In this document: positions 1 to 10,306 of the stretch, one piece after another | How positions within the stretch are numbered: the first letter of the stretch is position 1 | Layout of the letters: the number at the start of each line of letters is the position of its first letter | Translations under genes and position numbers: made by a program | Notes under the pieces: model-generated | Database searches by the model: none | What the model was told of the DNA's origin: nothing | What the model saw: the letters and a program-made list of their open reading frames with translations, nothing else | Assembly: GCA_031002005.1 (NCBI GenBank) | Contig: CM061919.1 | Coordinates: forward strand, 34,065,088 to 34,129,087 | Direction: 5' to 3' | Source of the DNA: Vandiemenella viatica | Taxonomy: Eukaryota; Arthropoda; Insecta; Orthoptera; Morabidae | Length of the DNA: 64,000 bases

Positions 1-27
1 GTAAGGGAGTCGAGGAAAGGGAAAAAC

Positions 28-405
28 TTGTCGTGCGATGTGAACAATTTATTTCAAACGGTGAAAGAATTTCTAGTAAAAATTCTAATGAGGACGAACG
101 CTTGTAACGTGAGCTCCATTGAAAATTATTTTAGTACAAAACGCGCGGAGGCAATGTGTCGGGGCTTCGTCGTATGCGTGGCGGACTGTTTCGTTAAATT
201 TGCATCGTCTCTACGCGCTCTCGCTTTCTATGCAGTTTCAATTTGGGAAGTTTCCAGCAGGCTTAATTTGACATTACCCTCGGCTTCTGACTACATTCAA
301 CACAAATATTTCATTATGGCTAAGAATGCTTGTACCATTTGCAGCAAAAGTGCCTTCCAAAGCATTGCACCAAACGTAATTCTGAAGTCTAGAACGTGTT
401 CATAA
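28..405 (+). CDS. Unrecognised ORF in left palindrome arm (5' end outside window)
   Basis: An open frame of 125 codons reads MSCDVNNLFQTVKEFLV at its start and ends TCS-stop. The same protein is encoded at 5999-6436 in the other arm, where it begins 20 codons earlier at MFQVQSEKF. I do not recognise the family. There is no signal peptide or clear membrane segment. Because both arms are nearly identical copies, the shared open frame is not independent evidence of selection. It may be a real element gene or a chance ORF. Confidence 0.35.
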   Translation: MSCDVNNLFQTVKEFLVKILMRTNACNVSSIENYFSTKRAEAMCRGFVVCVADCFVKFASSLRALAFYAVSIWEVSSRLNLTLPSASDYIQHKYFIMAKNACTICSKSAFQSIAPNVILKSRTCS

Positions 406-788
406 ATGTATAGTTTACAGGGCACCATCTCACTCCAACTTAACGAGATGCGACAAGAAATATGTAGGCCAGTTTGTTTAAATTTTGCAAACTGTTAGAT
501 GTCACGCGGCCACGAACTATTAATCTTTTATTATTAGGAAGCTGCCAACCGTCAAATGGGACGTCACAAAACGGTGGTCAGGGGATAGGCGCTGCTGCAT
601 GGGAAATATGTAGCCATACAAAAATTGCGCGACTTTCGGTGATGTATCATACTGTGGTGAGTAAGTCAATAGTCGTGGTGGTACTGAATACTTCAAAATG
701 GTATCCCTGTGCCACCACATCCACCTGTTGCCTATATACAACGGTCATATTCGCCAGCTGCCTAGTTCAACCTGCTGTAATGACTCTG

Positions 789-963
789 AAGTGCTTCTGT
801 TTTCTGTCATAAATGTTAGTTATACCAAGCCGCTCACTATCGGACTTGTAACGAAACAGAAATTTCAAGTGGTCTACTCGAAAAAGTTACACAATATAAT
901 CGTGCTTATGCATGAAGAATGGAAAGTGCTGCTCCAGGCAGTGAATAGTTTCCGGATTATTTA
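789..963 (+). pseudogene. EEW-family fragment in left palindrome arm
   Basis: The frame reads EVLLFSVINVS, then KPLTIGL, then HEEWKVLLQ, and ends at a stop at 961-963. The same pattern (LLFS, LTIGL, EEWxVL) recurs at 2127-2560, 3766-3875 and 14319-15262, so it is a repeated coding family. A start codon is not clear in this copy. The EEWxxL tail faintly resembles PC4-type single-stranded-DNA-binding domains, but this is only an inference. Confidence 0.5.
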
Positions 964-1221
964 ACAGTGAGCTTTTAAAACGGTTTCACTTGGGGAAATT
1001 CTGTCTCTTCCCGAGCAGTGTTTGAGGGCGAAAATGACATAGGTTTTTAACGGCACTGTTCTTGGCATTGGTATTTCTTGACAATTCAACGTAAAAAAAT
1101 CTGATACACACTCAGCCTGAAGGGATCAGCACAATCAACGCTAAGAAGTCGTGGCGTCTTCAGATTTATAAAGAAAGGGTTTGGTTTTTAAAACTTTTCT
1201 GTGGTACAATATCGTTTAAAG

Positions 1222-2126
1222 CAAACACTTTTGGATTTCCATGTATCAGTGGCACCATGAGAAGGTGAGTTGAAATAACCTAACCTGAATTTACTCTAAC
1301 CAACTATAACAAACACTTTAACATTCTGTATTAACCAGACTTCAACATAAGTTCTGTCTCAGAAAGTGCCATAATTTTTTAAACAATATTTTCCTATATT
1401 TGACCAGTATTCGCAGAATTTTTATCTATTTTTGCACTTTTTAAATGAAATTCATCGAAAGTGGCACATACTAACTGATATCTAACATAATTTATGTTTC
1501 ATCTGGTATTGAACCCATTAAGTTTCGGCCTTGTGGAGGGTCGAGTTGTTTAATGAAACTTGTGATGTTCTCATCTTCTGCATGCTCTGTTTAGTTCAAC
1601 TTCAGTACTTTAGTGTGACTTTCGACAGGTATATCTGATGTACTACTCAAGTTATCCGATGTCATATCGGGCCGTGAACAGAATGAGTTTCATTTATGAT
1701 GGAACAGTGCATCATGTCGCACTTTTTTTTTCTATTTTGGTGGATGCACTCAATACACATCGTATGGCATGATGGACACCTTCTAACCATGTAAACCGAT
1801 GACATGTTTCGTATAGTGAAGTGACATAATTGTGGTGATGTTTTACCTGTTTTCATGATCTTTTTCCGACTGTGCACTTCCTCTGACGTGTCTATAATGA
1901 TGGTAACGTTATGCGTGTATGTGAGAGAGAGTGAGAACCAATGTCTTTAAACGCAGACTGCCTTCCGTGTACCTGCGTTAAGTCAGTTTCTGCATGCATA
2001 TACGTTGTTTCACCTCTTTTGGTACAAACACTAGGCTAGTATGTATAGTTATCACCCTGTGCACTTCCTCTGACGTGTCAATAATGATGGTAACGTATGT
2101 GTGTTTAGACTCTGCATGTTATTGTC
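1222..2126. other. Palindrome interior, no gene seen; contains a 45-base direct repeat
   Basis: No convincing coding sequence. A 45-base stretch beginning GTGCACTTCCTCTGACGTGT occurs at about 1873-1917 and again at about 2059-2103, spacing 186 bases, with a few differences. The rest is AT-rich intergenic-type DNA. Confidence 0.6.
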
Positions 2127-2560
2127 ATGAAAATAAAGCGTGAGCAAACATGTAATTCATACAATTTACGTCTTTTCCATGGCCTTTTGAATGAAGCATC
2201 CCGCCCCTTGCATATAACAATTTCGATACAGTTAACGTCTAAGCATGATTTTGAACCGGTTGTGGTACTCAAAAAAGTAGGACACATCACCAGAGTTACA
2301 CTGACTTATGAAGAATGAAATGTGCTAATCCAGTTTGGACGTTGTGTCCGACTTATTCAACACCGCATGCCCCAGATCGTAGTTCCACGCGACAAACACA
2401 CAGTCGCCTGCCGAACGGTTGCTGGGGTTAAAATAGTATCTTTTTACCCAAATACTGAGCCTAACAACCAACGGTGATTCATTTTAGAGGAACCTCATCA
2501 GCGTGAAACTCGCAGTGACCGGCGCCTTGGCCGTTGCCCACGTCGAAACGCAATACCATA
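2127..2560 (+). pseudogene. EEW-family pseudogene, copy 2
   Basis: The translation contains SKHDFEPVVVLKKVGHITR and then VTLTYEEWNVLIQ. Downstream sequence up to about 2560 aligns with the C-terminal half of the copy at 14930-15262 (TVACRTVAGVK here against TVSCLIIAEVR there; a GDS...NLI motif in both) with frameshifts and stops. The 5' end is replaced at about 2178-2208 by a piece of the local SINE (CATGGCCTTTTGAA). Confidence 0.5.
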
Positions 2561-3651
2561 GACTTGTTAGCCGCGACATAGGCAGAGTGCGCGGCAAGTC
2601 GAAACTCTGTTACTTTTGAATGTCAATAACTTATCGAGGACTCTCGGTCAAAAATACAAGAAAAAATTGCCTTAAATGGCTAGGAATAAAACAAAAAAAA
2701 ACATCCCTTCCTACGGACAAAAACACCACTAGCCGTGTTTTTCGCTGTCGCAGCTACTATAGGCGATAAACGGCTATATGCGTCTAAAGTGGTACTACAA
2801 CAGATTCTAATGAACAGCCGGATCGGGAATTGAACTCTCCACCTCCACATTACAGTCCCAATCCTAAAAAAAAAAACTCACCTACCGGGCACGGTAGTTA
2901 TATCGGCATATAAAAAAATTAATCTGAAAGGAGTACTGCACGGGGGCGATCCCGACACTAGCCTCGAGTGATTTTTGGGAAACGAAAGAAAATCTGACTC
3001 TAAAACGGTGCTGCATATCCTCACGAACGATATATCCGAACGTTACTGCTCACCCACCAGGCTCGGTATTCTATGATCCTCTTGACTTTCGACATCCGAT
3101 GCACGTTTTCGATGATAATAATAATAACATCGTCACTGTTATATAGCTAACGTTCAGACTGTTAGAAATTGTGTAAAATCTTTCGTAGTAATCTTGGGGG
3201 ATACTACAGCACGAATATAAAACTTTGTCTCGTAACGTTTTTTAGACTGGTTTGTGGAGGAGATATTACTCTAACTTCCCTTGTTCAGAACTGACTTTGC
3301 TGATGTTGTGATAAGCCAGTCGTCTCTACGCATTCAATATAACCTACATCTCCAACAACTGCTGATTCATTACTTTGCTTTAAAAACTCACACATCAGGG
3401 TAGATATTCAGACCGGCATACAAGCAATAACTCTGAAAAGAAGACGAGTGGAATGCATTGAAGAAAGAACATGGAATCACCTGTATGACACTGCAGAACA
3501 TTAAAAATTCGCCAACCAGTCTCAAAAATTAAACCTGCATCGTCTGAAACGTGGACGAATGTAATCATTTCTGCACTGATCAGCATTTAGTCTCTGCAAT
3601 AGAAAATATTAACGGTAATTCTAAAGTAAATGAAAACGTACTGGGCTTAAG
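2561..3651. other. No gene seen; possible fragment of a second tRNA-derived SINE
   Basis: About 2820-2895 read on the minus strand carries GTTCAATTCCCGATCCGGC, which resembles a tRNA-derived B box, next to a T-rich run. This suggests a fragment of a different SINE family. A short GATAATAATAATAA microsatellite lies at about 3110. Nothing else is recognisable. Confidence 0.35.
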
Positions 3652-3765
3652 ATTTTTTTTTCTTTTTACTTATGGTTTTACGCCTCGTTGAAGTCGAGGT
3701 AATTAGAGGCGGGATGTGACTGGAGACAAGGAACGGGAAGGTATTCGACCATCGCCTTTTTGAAG
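3652..3765 (-). mobile_element. Truncated SINE copy
   Basis: It shares the T-run plus TTTTACGCCTCGT...TTAGAGGCG tail seen at 6439-6608 and the body segment around GCCTTTTTGAAGGAAGCA. The tRNA-derived head is missing, so the copy is 5'-truncated. It abuts an EEW-family copy. Confidence 0.6.
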
Positions 3766-3960
3766 GAAGCAACGATTTTGACGTCGTGTTTGGACGATAA
3801 ACCTATCGTCAAACGCTTAGAATCACCAGCATTGAGCTGATACACAGACGAAAATAACAGTACCGGGCTGGCCATCTCTGTACACTGGCACTAGCAGTCC
3901 ATTTGGGTAGTAATCAGGTCTAGTCCGTGGTGGTGGAGGTAAACGTGTTCAGTCATGTCC
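3766..3960 (-). pseudogene. EEW-family N-terminal fragment, copy 3
   Basis: Read on the minus strand from 3875 the frame starts MASPVLLFSSVYQLNAG and continues KRLTIGLSSKHDV, then runs into the SINE. The 3876-3960 segment upstream matches the region before the start codon of the 14319 copy (AACACGTTTACC...CCACGGACTAG), so upstream sequence was copied with the gene. This copy gives the best view of the N-terminus. Confidence 0.55.
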
Positions 3961-4059
3961 TTAGGTAAGGCTGTTACGACTGAAAAAACTCCGACGCCAG
4001 ACCATACATACCAAGCGACATTACATTTTATTTGAAAGTACTGAGAAGTAAGGATTTGT

Positions 4060-4290
4060 TGTCCGGAATTATGGAGAAGTGTTCTAGTGTTGTGTCAACG
4101 CGAGTTAAACATCGTGCTGTTATCGAATTTTTAACTGCTGACAAAGTGATTCCTACTGCGATTCATCGTCGTTTCAATGCTGTTTATACCGGAAGAACAT
4201 TGTCACGCAAGACTCGATCATACAACCAAATCTACAGTGGAAGATCACCGCCTGGAAGGGCATAGAATTATATGGAAGAAAAAAATTATT
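4060..4290 (+). pseudogene. mariner-like transposase fragment
   Basis: The frame contains VKHRAVIEFLTADKV and PTAIHRRFNAVY, typical of the N-terminal helix-turn-helix of mariner-type transposases. A frameshift follows, after which a second frame reads STVEDHRLEGH. The catalytic domain is absent. No terminal inverted repeats were found. It is a dead fragment. Confidence 0.6.
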
Positions 4291-4299
4291 GCAATATCG

Positions 4300-5106
4300 A
4301 AGTGCTTTTTAGAACGAAAAAATATGGAATCTAGAAATTTTCAAACACTCGAGGAACTTCAATAATCACGGCGGCTAAGATTTAAGTCAAATGTAAAAGT
4401 GTGCACCCGCGGACAAAAGCAGTCTAACATCAACATCTCTGGAGCAGCAAACGAGGTGGAGTAACCAGCCGTCAGCAGCTGATGCATCAGCGCGAAATAG
4501 CCCTGCGGAAGACCCGGGTTGTACGCCGAAAACGTTGGCAGTAGCAACACTGACGCAGCACTAATCCCAGAAAGGAATTTTAAAAAACCCTGAAATGTGC
4601 GATTTCCCTCATGCTGTAAGTTTTAAAATAATTATTCTGAATCTTCAATATCGATGTCATTTAGTTGGTACCACATTGAAAATAAAAGAAACTAACGATT
4701 CAAATTAAAATAGCAATTTTAATTATATTGTGGTATTATAAGCGGAATGTTAACATCACGTGCAATTCAAAAAGCTGTTTCTACTACATTAACTTTTTCA
4801 TAGGCGTTTAAACCGAATTGGTCTTGAGCGTTTCTCGTTGACAGCTTGCCCTTATATTTTAACGCATGATAAAACACGAGATTGTTCATTATTTCTTACG
4901 TGACGTCTTAAATTCATAACATGTTCACGTCCTCCGAATTTTTACTCCTTTTTAAACTGTTAGTTCTAAAATTAAGACTGGTCGCATGACCTATAAGACT
5001 AAATGCTAAACAATATTTCGATTGATTTAGGAACTTTGTATTGCGCGCAGAATTTGACATAACGTGGAGTTTTAAGACTTTCAAGACAAAGAAGGACGCA
5101 CACACA
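4300..5106. other. No gene seen between mariner fragment and right palindrome arm
   Basis: AT-rich sequence with short chance ORFs only. No motif, repeat or RNA gene could be supported. Confidence 0.5.
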
Positions 5107-6403
5107 CTTTAAACGATATTGTACCACAGAAAAGTTTTAAAAACCAAACCCTTTCTTTATAAATCTGAAGACGCCACGACTTCTTAGCGTTGATTGTGCT
5201 GATCCCTTCAGGCTGAGTGTGTATCAGATTTTTTTACGTTGAATTGTCAAGAAATACCAATGCCAAGAACAGTGCCGTTAAAAACCTATGTCATTTTCGC
5301 CCTCAAACACTGCTCGGGAAGAGACAGAATTGTCCCCAAGTGAAACCGTTTTAAAAGCTCACTGTTAAATAATCCGGAAACTATTCACTGCCTGGAGCAG
5401 CACTTTCCTTTCTTCATGCATAAGCACGATTATATTGTGTAACTTTTTCGAGTAGACCACTTGAAATTTCTGTTTCGTTACAAGTCCGATAGTGAGCGGC
5501 TTGGTATAAACTAACATTTATGACAGAAAACAGAAGCACTTCAGAGTCATTACAGCAGGTTGAACTAGGCAGCTGGCGATATGAACCGTTGTATATAGGC
5601 AACAGGTGGATGTGGTGGCACAGGGATACCACTTTGAAGTATTCAGTACCACCACGACTATTGACTTACTCACCACAGTATGATACATCACCGAAAGTCG
5701 CGCAATTTTGAAGTATTCAGTACCACCACGACTATTGACTTACTCACCACAGTATGATACATCACCGAAAGTCGCGCAATTTTTTGTATGGCTACATATT
5801 TCCCATGCAGCAGCGCCTATCCCCTGACCACCGTTTTGTGACGTCCCATTTGACGGTTGGCAGCTTCCTAATAATAAAAGATTAATAGTTCGTGGCCGCG
5901 TGACATCTAACAGTTTGCAAATTTAAACAAACTGGCCTACATATTTCTTGTCGCATCTCGTTAAGTTGGAGTGAGATGGTGCCCTGTAAACTATACATTT
6001 ATGAACACGTTCTAGACTTCAGAATTACGTTTGGTGCAATGCTTTGGAAGGCACTTTTGCTGCAAATGGTACAAGCATTCTTAGCCATAATGAAATATTT
6101 GTGTTGAATGTAGTCAGAAGCCGAGGGTAATGTCAAATTAAGCCTGCTGGAAACTTCCCAAATTGAAACTGCATAGAAAGCGAGAGCGCGTAGAGACGAT
6201 GCAAATTTAACGAAACAGTCCGCCACGCATACGACGAAGCCCCGACACATTGCCTCCGCGCGTTTTGTACTAAAATAATTTTCAATGGAGCTCACGTTAC
6301 AAGCGTTCGTCCTCATTAGAATTTTTACTAGAAATTCTTTCACCGTTTGAAATAAATTGTTCACATCGCACGACAAGTTTTTCCCTTTCCTCGACTCCCT
6401 TAC
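5107..6403 (-). repeat. Right arm of the large inverted repeat
   Basis: Reverse complement of 1-1221. It is 76 bases longer, mostly because of a 74-base tandem duplication: ATTCAGTACCACCACGACTA starts at 5641 and again at 5715. The left arm lacks the second unit. A SINE is inserted just beyond it at 6439. Confidence 0.9.
5366..5540 (-). pseudogene. EEW-family fragment in right palindrome arm
   Basis: Mirror copy of 789-963. The EVLLFS motif is intact, but one base is dropped next to the lysine-proline-leucine segment, which shifts the frame relative to the left arm. It ends at the same stop codon on the minus strand. Confidence 0.45.
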
Positions 6404-6436
6404 GTATAAAAACTTTTCACTTTGTACCTGAAACAT
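5999..6436 (-). CDS. Unrecognised 145-residue ORF in right palindrome arm
   Basis: It starts MFQVQSEKFLYVRESRKG and ends KSRTCS. Its last 125 residues match the ORF at 28-405. It is moderately cysteine-rich (CTICSKSAF near the C-terminus). No known family is recognised and there is no neighbouring gene in operon-like relation. It may be a palindrome-borne gene or a chance ORF. Confidence 0.35.
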   Translation of the reverse strand: MFQVQSEKFLYVRESRKGKNLSCDVNNLFQTVKEFLVKILMRTNACNVSSIENYFSTKRAEAMCRGFVVCVADCFVKFASSLRALAFYAVSIWEVSSRLNLTLPSASDYIQHKYFIMAKNACTICSKSAFQSIAPNVILKSRTCS

Positions 6437-6438
6437 TG

Positions 6439-6608
6439 CTTTTTTTATTGCTTTACGCCTCGTCGACGGCTAAGGTCATTAGAGGCGAGATGGGACTGAG
6501 GACAAGGAAACCATGGAAAACCCAAATCTGGATGCCCGGACGGGGATTCCAACCCGCGTCCTCCCGAATGCGAGGCGAGAACGTTAACCTTTAACCCACC
6601 ACGCTCGG
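6439..6608 (-). mobile_element. tRNA-derived SINE with 10-base target duplication
   Basis: It is flanked by TGAAACATTG at 6429-6438 and 6609-6618. Read on the minus strand it begins with a tRNA-like head (CACCGAGCGTGGTGGG, an A-box-like region, and GGTTGGAATCCCCGTCCGG as a one-base variant of the B box), then a body with ATTTGGGTTTTCCATGG, and ends in an A-rich tail (T-rich on +). It is the clearest short member of the family. Confidence 0.85.
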
Positions 6609-6902
6609 TGAAACATTGTTCTCATTTCTTCTCCCAGCATCAGTCCAGGTCACATCGATGTATACCTTACATATACCACGACTCTTTATCCACATTCCTG
6701 TCTTCCAAAGACAACTCAGCTCCTTTATTCATACACAGTTGTTTTGGTCTAAGTTGACAGCCGCAAACAAATCTAGCTGTTCTACTTTAACCCTCTAACT
6801 ACTTTATCTGATACACATGATGAGGGTCCCACATAATGTAGCAAAGGCCTTACAAAGGTTCTGTAGTATGTGCAGAAAGCAAACATTTATTAAATACTCC
6901 CC

Positions 6903-7131
6903 TGCAGCTGCGAGGGGAGCGATAATTAATGGCTTCCGGGTGTGGCGCAGCTGTGCGCATTCAATTACGAACCCGCATCCTGCAGCTGCGAGGGGAGCGA
7001 TAATTGATGGCTTCCGGGTGTGGTGCAGCTGTGCGCATTCAATTACGAACCCGCATCCTGCAGCTGCGAGGGGAGCGATAATTGATGGCTTCCGGGTGTG
7101 GCGCAGCTGTGCGCATTCAATTAGGGCTCCC
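6903..7131 (+). repeat. Tandem repeat, 78-base unit, about 2.9 copies
   Basis: TGCAGCTGCGAGGGGAGCG starts at 6903, 6981 and 7059. The period is a multiple of 3, so a long frame stays open through the array. That frame is a by-product of the period, not a gene. Confidence 0.9.
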
Positions 7132-7159
7132 CTAACTTAATTCAATTAGTTACCGGCAC

Positions 7160-7640
7160 GTGCGCGGCGGGGAGGGGGGGGGAGGGGGAAAAAGTGGGCT
7201 CACACATATGTCCATAAGGGATAAAAGTGGGCTCACTCCGGTGTCCATAAGGGAAAAAAAGTGGGCTCACACACAGGTCCATAAGGAAATAATAAAATCA
7301 ATCTGAGGTTACAGATGTGAGATTGCAGCGGACCCCCTCCCCGCAATTCAATTAACATTAATTAAAATCAATTAAGGCTCCCCGCAATTCAATTAAAATC
7401 AATTAAAATCAATTAAAATCAATTAACATTAATTAAAATCAATTAACATTAATTAAAATCAATTAAGGCTCACCCGCAATTCAATTAACATTAATTAAAA
7501 TCAATTAAGGCTCCCACGCAATTCAATTAACATTAATTAAAATCAATTAAAAAGTGGGCTCACTCCGGCGTCCATAAGGGAAAAACTGTCTGCAAATACA
7601 GGTCCATAAGCAATACATGGGGAAAAACTGTCCGCAAAGT
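7160..7640 (+). repeat. Compound array: GTGGGCTCA repeats and CAATTAA-rich repeats
   Basis: Imperfect units of about 35 bases containing AAAGTGGGCTCAC...GTCCATAAGG recur at 7188-7290 and 7550-7640. Between them, AATTCAATTAACATTAATT/AAAATCAATTA units alternate with GGCTCCCCGCAATTC. It looks like satellite-type or element-internal repeat. No gene. Confidence 0.8.
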
Positions 7641-8019
7641 CAGGTTATGCATCTACTTCAGGCAATTGATATAACACATAGAATTGAATGAGAAGCTAAA
7701 ATGCGAGCTTCCATGAAGGAGACGACCATTGTTAATCCTATATGATGTACCAAAAAGTCTAGAAGTAAATGATTTAGTAGACAAAGTATATGAATTTTTT
7801 TTAAGTAAAACTATCAAAGGAGGAGTACGCAAGCGGTTTCTGCCCTAAATTTACGACATAACCCCGTGAAAAACCAGCCGTTCTTCGCGTCATATTATGC
7901 GCAAATTATTATGAGAGCAACATAATATATACATGGAATTCAGTGCAATCAATTTCAAAGATTACACCGTGGTACCAACTTATGTCAAGTGTAGAGACCT
8001 CGGATATAAACACTGCTAA
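7641..8019. other. Probable 5' region of the R1-like element, no gene seen
   Basis: AT-rich sequence leading into the degenerate gag-like region. No intact reading frame or motif. Confidence 0.3.
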
Positions 8020-8035
8020 ATAGACATAGAGACTT

Positions 8036-8160
8036 GTAGTCACTGTGGTCAGAACGGTCGCAAGCGTGATCAATGTGACGACGATGCCTCAAACGTGCAT
8101 CCCATGCCGAAAAGAGGTAAGTCATGCAAAAACAAAGAAAGGATTGTCCCACATATCAAC
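8036..8160 (+). pseudogene. ORF1 (gag-like) zinc-knuckle remnant of the R1-like element
   Basis: The frame reads TCSHCGQNGRKRDQC. This has the CX2C-X9-C spacing of a CX2CX4HX4C nucleic-acid-binding knuckle, but the histidine position is arginine (codon CGC). No intact ORF1 remains between here and 8855. Confidence 0.4.
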
Positions 8161-8855
8161 TGCTTCTGCAACTCCTAGTCAACAGTATAGATTATGGCTA
8201 GTCTACAATAAAGTTCAAGGATAGACCAAGAAATGATGTGCAGAACAGCTGAAATAGCAGTTGGAAAAGTGGAGTTAAAAAATAAAAAGAAGAGAGGCAA
8301 TCCCCCATCTCCTAACGAAGAAATGCTGCAAGAGCCGAAACATTTAGGAAGAAGAAGGCGATGGAAATGCAGAAAATGATAGTAGGCACCTGCGTGCAAA
8401 CAGATCAGCAGCAGTTAATAAACTAGAAATTGGACAAAATTACTGCCATCGGTTCTTTAGAGGCGGTGGACTCGGATATTCTAAAGAAAATGAATATCAT
8501 TTTCGCAAACCAAGTATGCGTACCAGCCATATAAAACACCCGAACTTCGTGATAAGCAAACCGAATCCCATTACTGCGGATCCAGCGGTATTGTACGCCG
8601 ATTTTGAAGATACACTTCGGCTAACTAGACTCGAAGAAGTGCATACACTTACACTTGCCCTCCGACATTGAAAAGAGTCCTCCATCCCGGCGGTAAAAAC
8701 ATAAAGTTCCCTCGACCTTCGACAATTACAGGATACAACTGAGATCACTAAATCATCCAACAGATCCATCTCAACTACTGTAGTTCACAAGAATTTCGAG
8801 AGAAGATTAAAAATATTTGATCCTGAGGAAACATAGACGCAGTTTGTCATGACCC

Positions 8856-9210
8856 ATGGACGCATTCTGTTATATACAAGACTACCTTGGCTACAATGCA
8901 ATGTGCATACAAGACACCCGTGAACTCCATGTTAAAAGTTCAATATTAATGGGTCTACACGAAATCAGAAGGGTGGCTGAGGAACTGAGATCAGATATTA
9001 TTTGTCTCCAAGAGCCGTATTCCTGGCAAGGCAAAATTCCGCAATTGCCTGTAACATCACGAATAATCGCAGAGGGCAATAACCCAATGGAAACAATAAT
9101 CGTTTTAAATAAACAAATAACAGTTAATAAAATTACGCAGTTATGTGATGAACACATGGTATGTGCTGAGAGAAGAGCGACATGGGTAAGCTTCATAATG
9201 GTAAGCATGT
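8856..9210 (+). pseudogene. R1-like endonuclease domain, N-terminal half
   Basis: The frame contains RSDIICLQEPYSWQGKIPQLP; the E of LQEPY is the expected metal-binding glutamate of exonuclease-endonuclease-phosphatase-type nucleases in non-LTR elements. It breaks at about 9210, where foreign sequence starts. The motif YFQYSDEIFPYLDRI, which should follow, appears at 10307. Confidence 0.7.
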
Positions 9211-10306
9211 TGTAACAGCCCTCAAACCTAAAATTAAATGTAATTGTATTTTATGAAGCAATTGTAATAAGCTAGACTTTGGTTCAATATGATCTCGTAC
9301 GTTTGTTTTGCAGTTTCCTGTAAATCAATGTATATAGACTTTGTTTTATGAAAAGAAATTATTTATAGGCCATTTAATATGTTTAAGAACAGAATTGTGC
9401 AAGAGAATTGCTTAAATGTTCGTAATTCCAAGTATTAATGCAAGTTTCGATGTCTAAAGGACAATTTGCTACAGTTTAAAATGATTTCTGTGAATAATTT
9501 TGTGTTTAAGTATCTTTAATTTCCATATCTGACCATTTTGTAATGATGGTAAATGATTATGTATTAATTCTGATTGTTTTTTAATGTGTTTCAATTGTTT
9601 AAGTATTGTTAAAGTTCGAGAAATATCTGTCGGAATCTTTAGAAGTATTCTAGAAATTTCGATAGAGTTTATATAAAGCGTTCATCCGAGACAGAGAAAC
9701 AGCTTGTTAGTTTTCGGCATAGTTTTCACCGACTCAATTTACGACGGCCAAGAACTGTATTGTCTGTGGAAGAATAGTTGTATGCAATCTCTGGATTGTA
9801 TCTAAGCATGTAAGGGAAGCGTGTATAAACCACATAGCTCTATTTTGGCCTCCTGTGAACCCCCCTCCTCCCCCACGTAGCTCTACGTGGCTTTTGCCTC
9901 TACCCCCCCCCCCCTCGACGTAGCACGTAGCTTTTTTCCCTTTTGATTCCAGAAGACAATTTTTACTGTTTTCTCTTATCAGATTATTGTAAATTACATA
10001 AGGAGATAATTAACTGAGGGAAATAAATATTCACATGCTTTTGTGAGTTCTGTTCCTCCTTTTAAGTGTGAAAAATGTTACGAAAGGAAAGCTACGTGGC
10101 CTGGCTCGAAATCCCCCCTCCCCCCCCACGTAGTCCAACGTAGCATGCCAGCCCCCCCCCCCTTTTTGACTGAGCCACGTAGTTTGTGCACGCTCTCAAA
10201 CAGTATTGTTTGACGTCGTGTTTTCTTTGAGAATAAAAACAAGTTTAAAATGAACTTTATGGTGGACTGATTATTTATAAGATTAATGAAACCACCAACA
10301 ATCTTA
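9211..10306 (+). mobile_element. LTR-like insertion splitting the R1-like endonuclease
   Basis: The 1.1 kb segment begins TGTAACAGCCCTC and has a TATAAAG box at about 9672 and AATAAA-type signals (about 10234). It contains no coding sequence, all as in a solo LTR. The right end is uncertain: CCAACA near 10300 is a candidate LTR end, with ATGT/ATCT as an imperfect target duplication. Two C-rich patches (about 9856-9920 and 10108-10165) carry repeated ACGTAG/CACGTAG words. Confidence 0.45.

Larger units (their letters stand above)
1..1221 (+). repeat. Left arm of a large inverted repeat
   Basis: Positions 1-1221 are the near-perfect reverse complement of 5107-6403. Base 1 pairs with 6403, 405 with 5999, and 1221 with 5107. 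The arm holds a 125-codon ORF (28-405) and an EEW-family fragment (about 789-963). The window starts inside the arm, because the right arm's ORF extends 33 bases further out. Near identity means recent formation or gene conversion. It could be the long terminal inverted repeat of a foldback-type element or a segmental inverted duplication. Confidence 0.9.

Noticed and set aside
4435..4560. Hammerhead-like CTGATGC...GAAA string
   Set aside because: The core would need CTGATGA; here it is CTGATGC, and no stem II is present.
6903..7131. CRISPR-like array
   Set aside because: Repeats are contiguous with no unique spacers, and the DNA is eukaryotic.
6817..7140. 107-codon open frame with a 26-residue repeat
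   Set aside because: Produced by the 78-base tandem repeat, whose period is divisible by three; no independent coding evidence.
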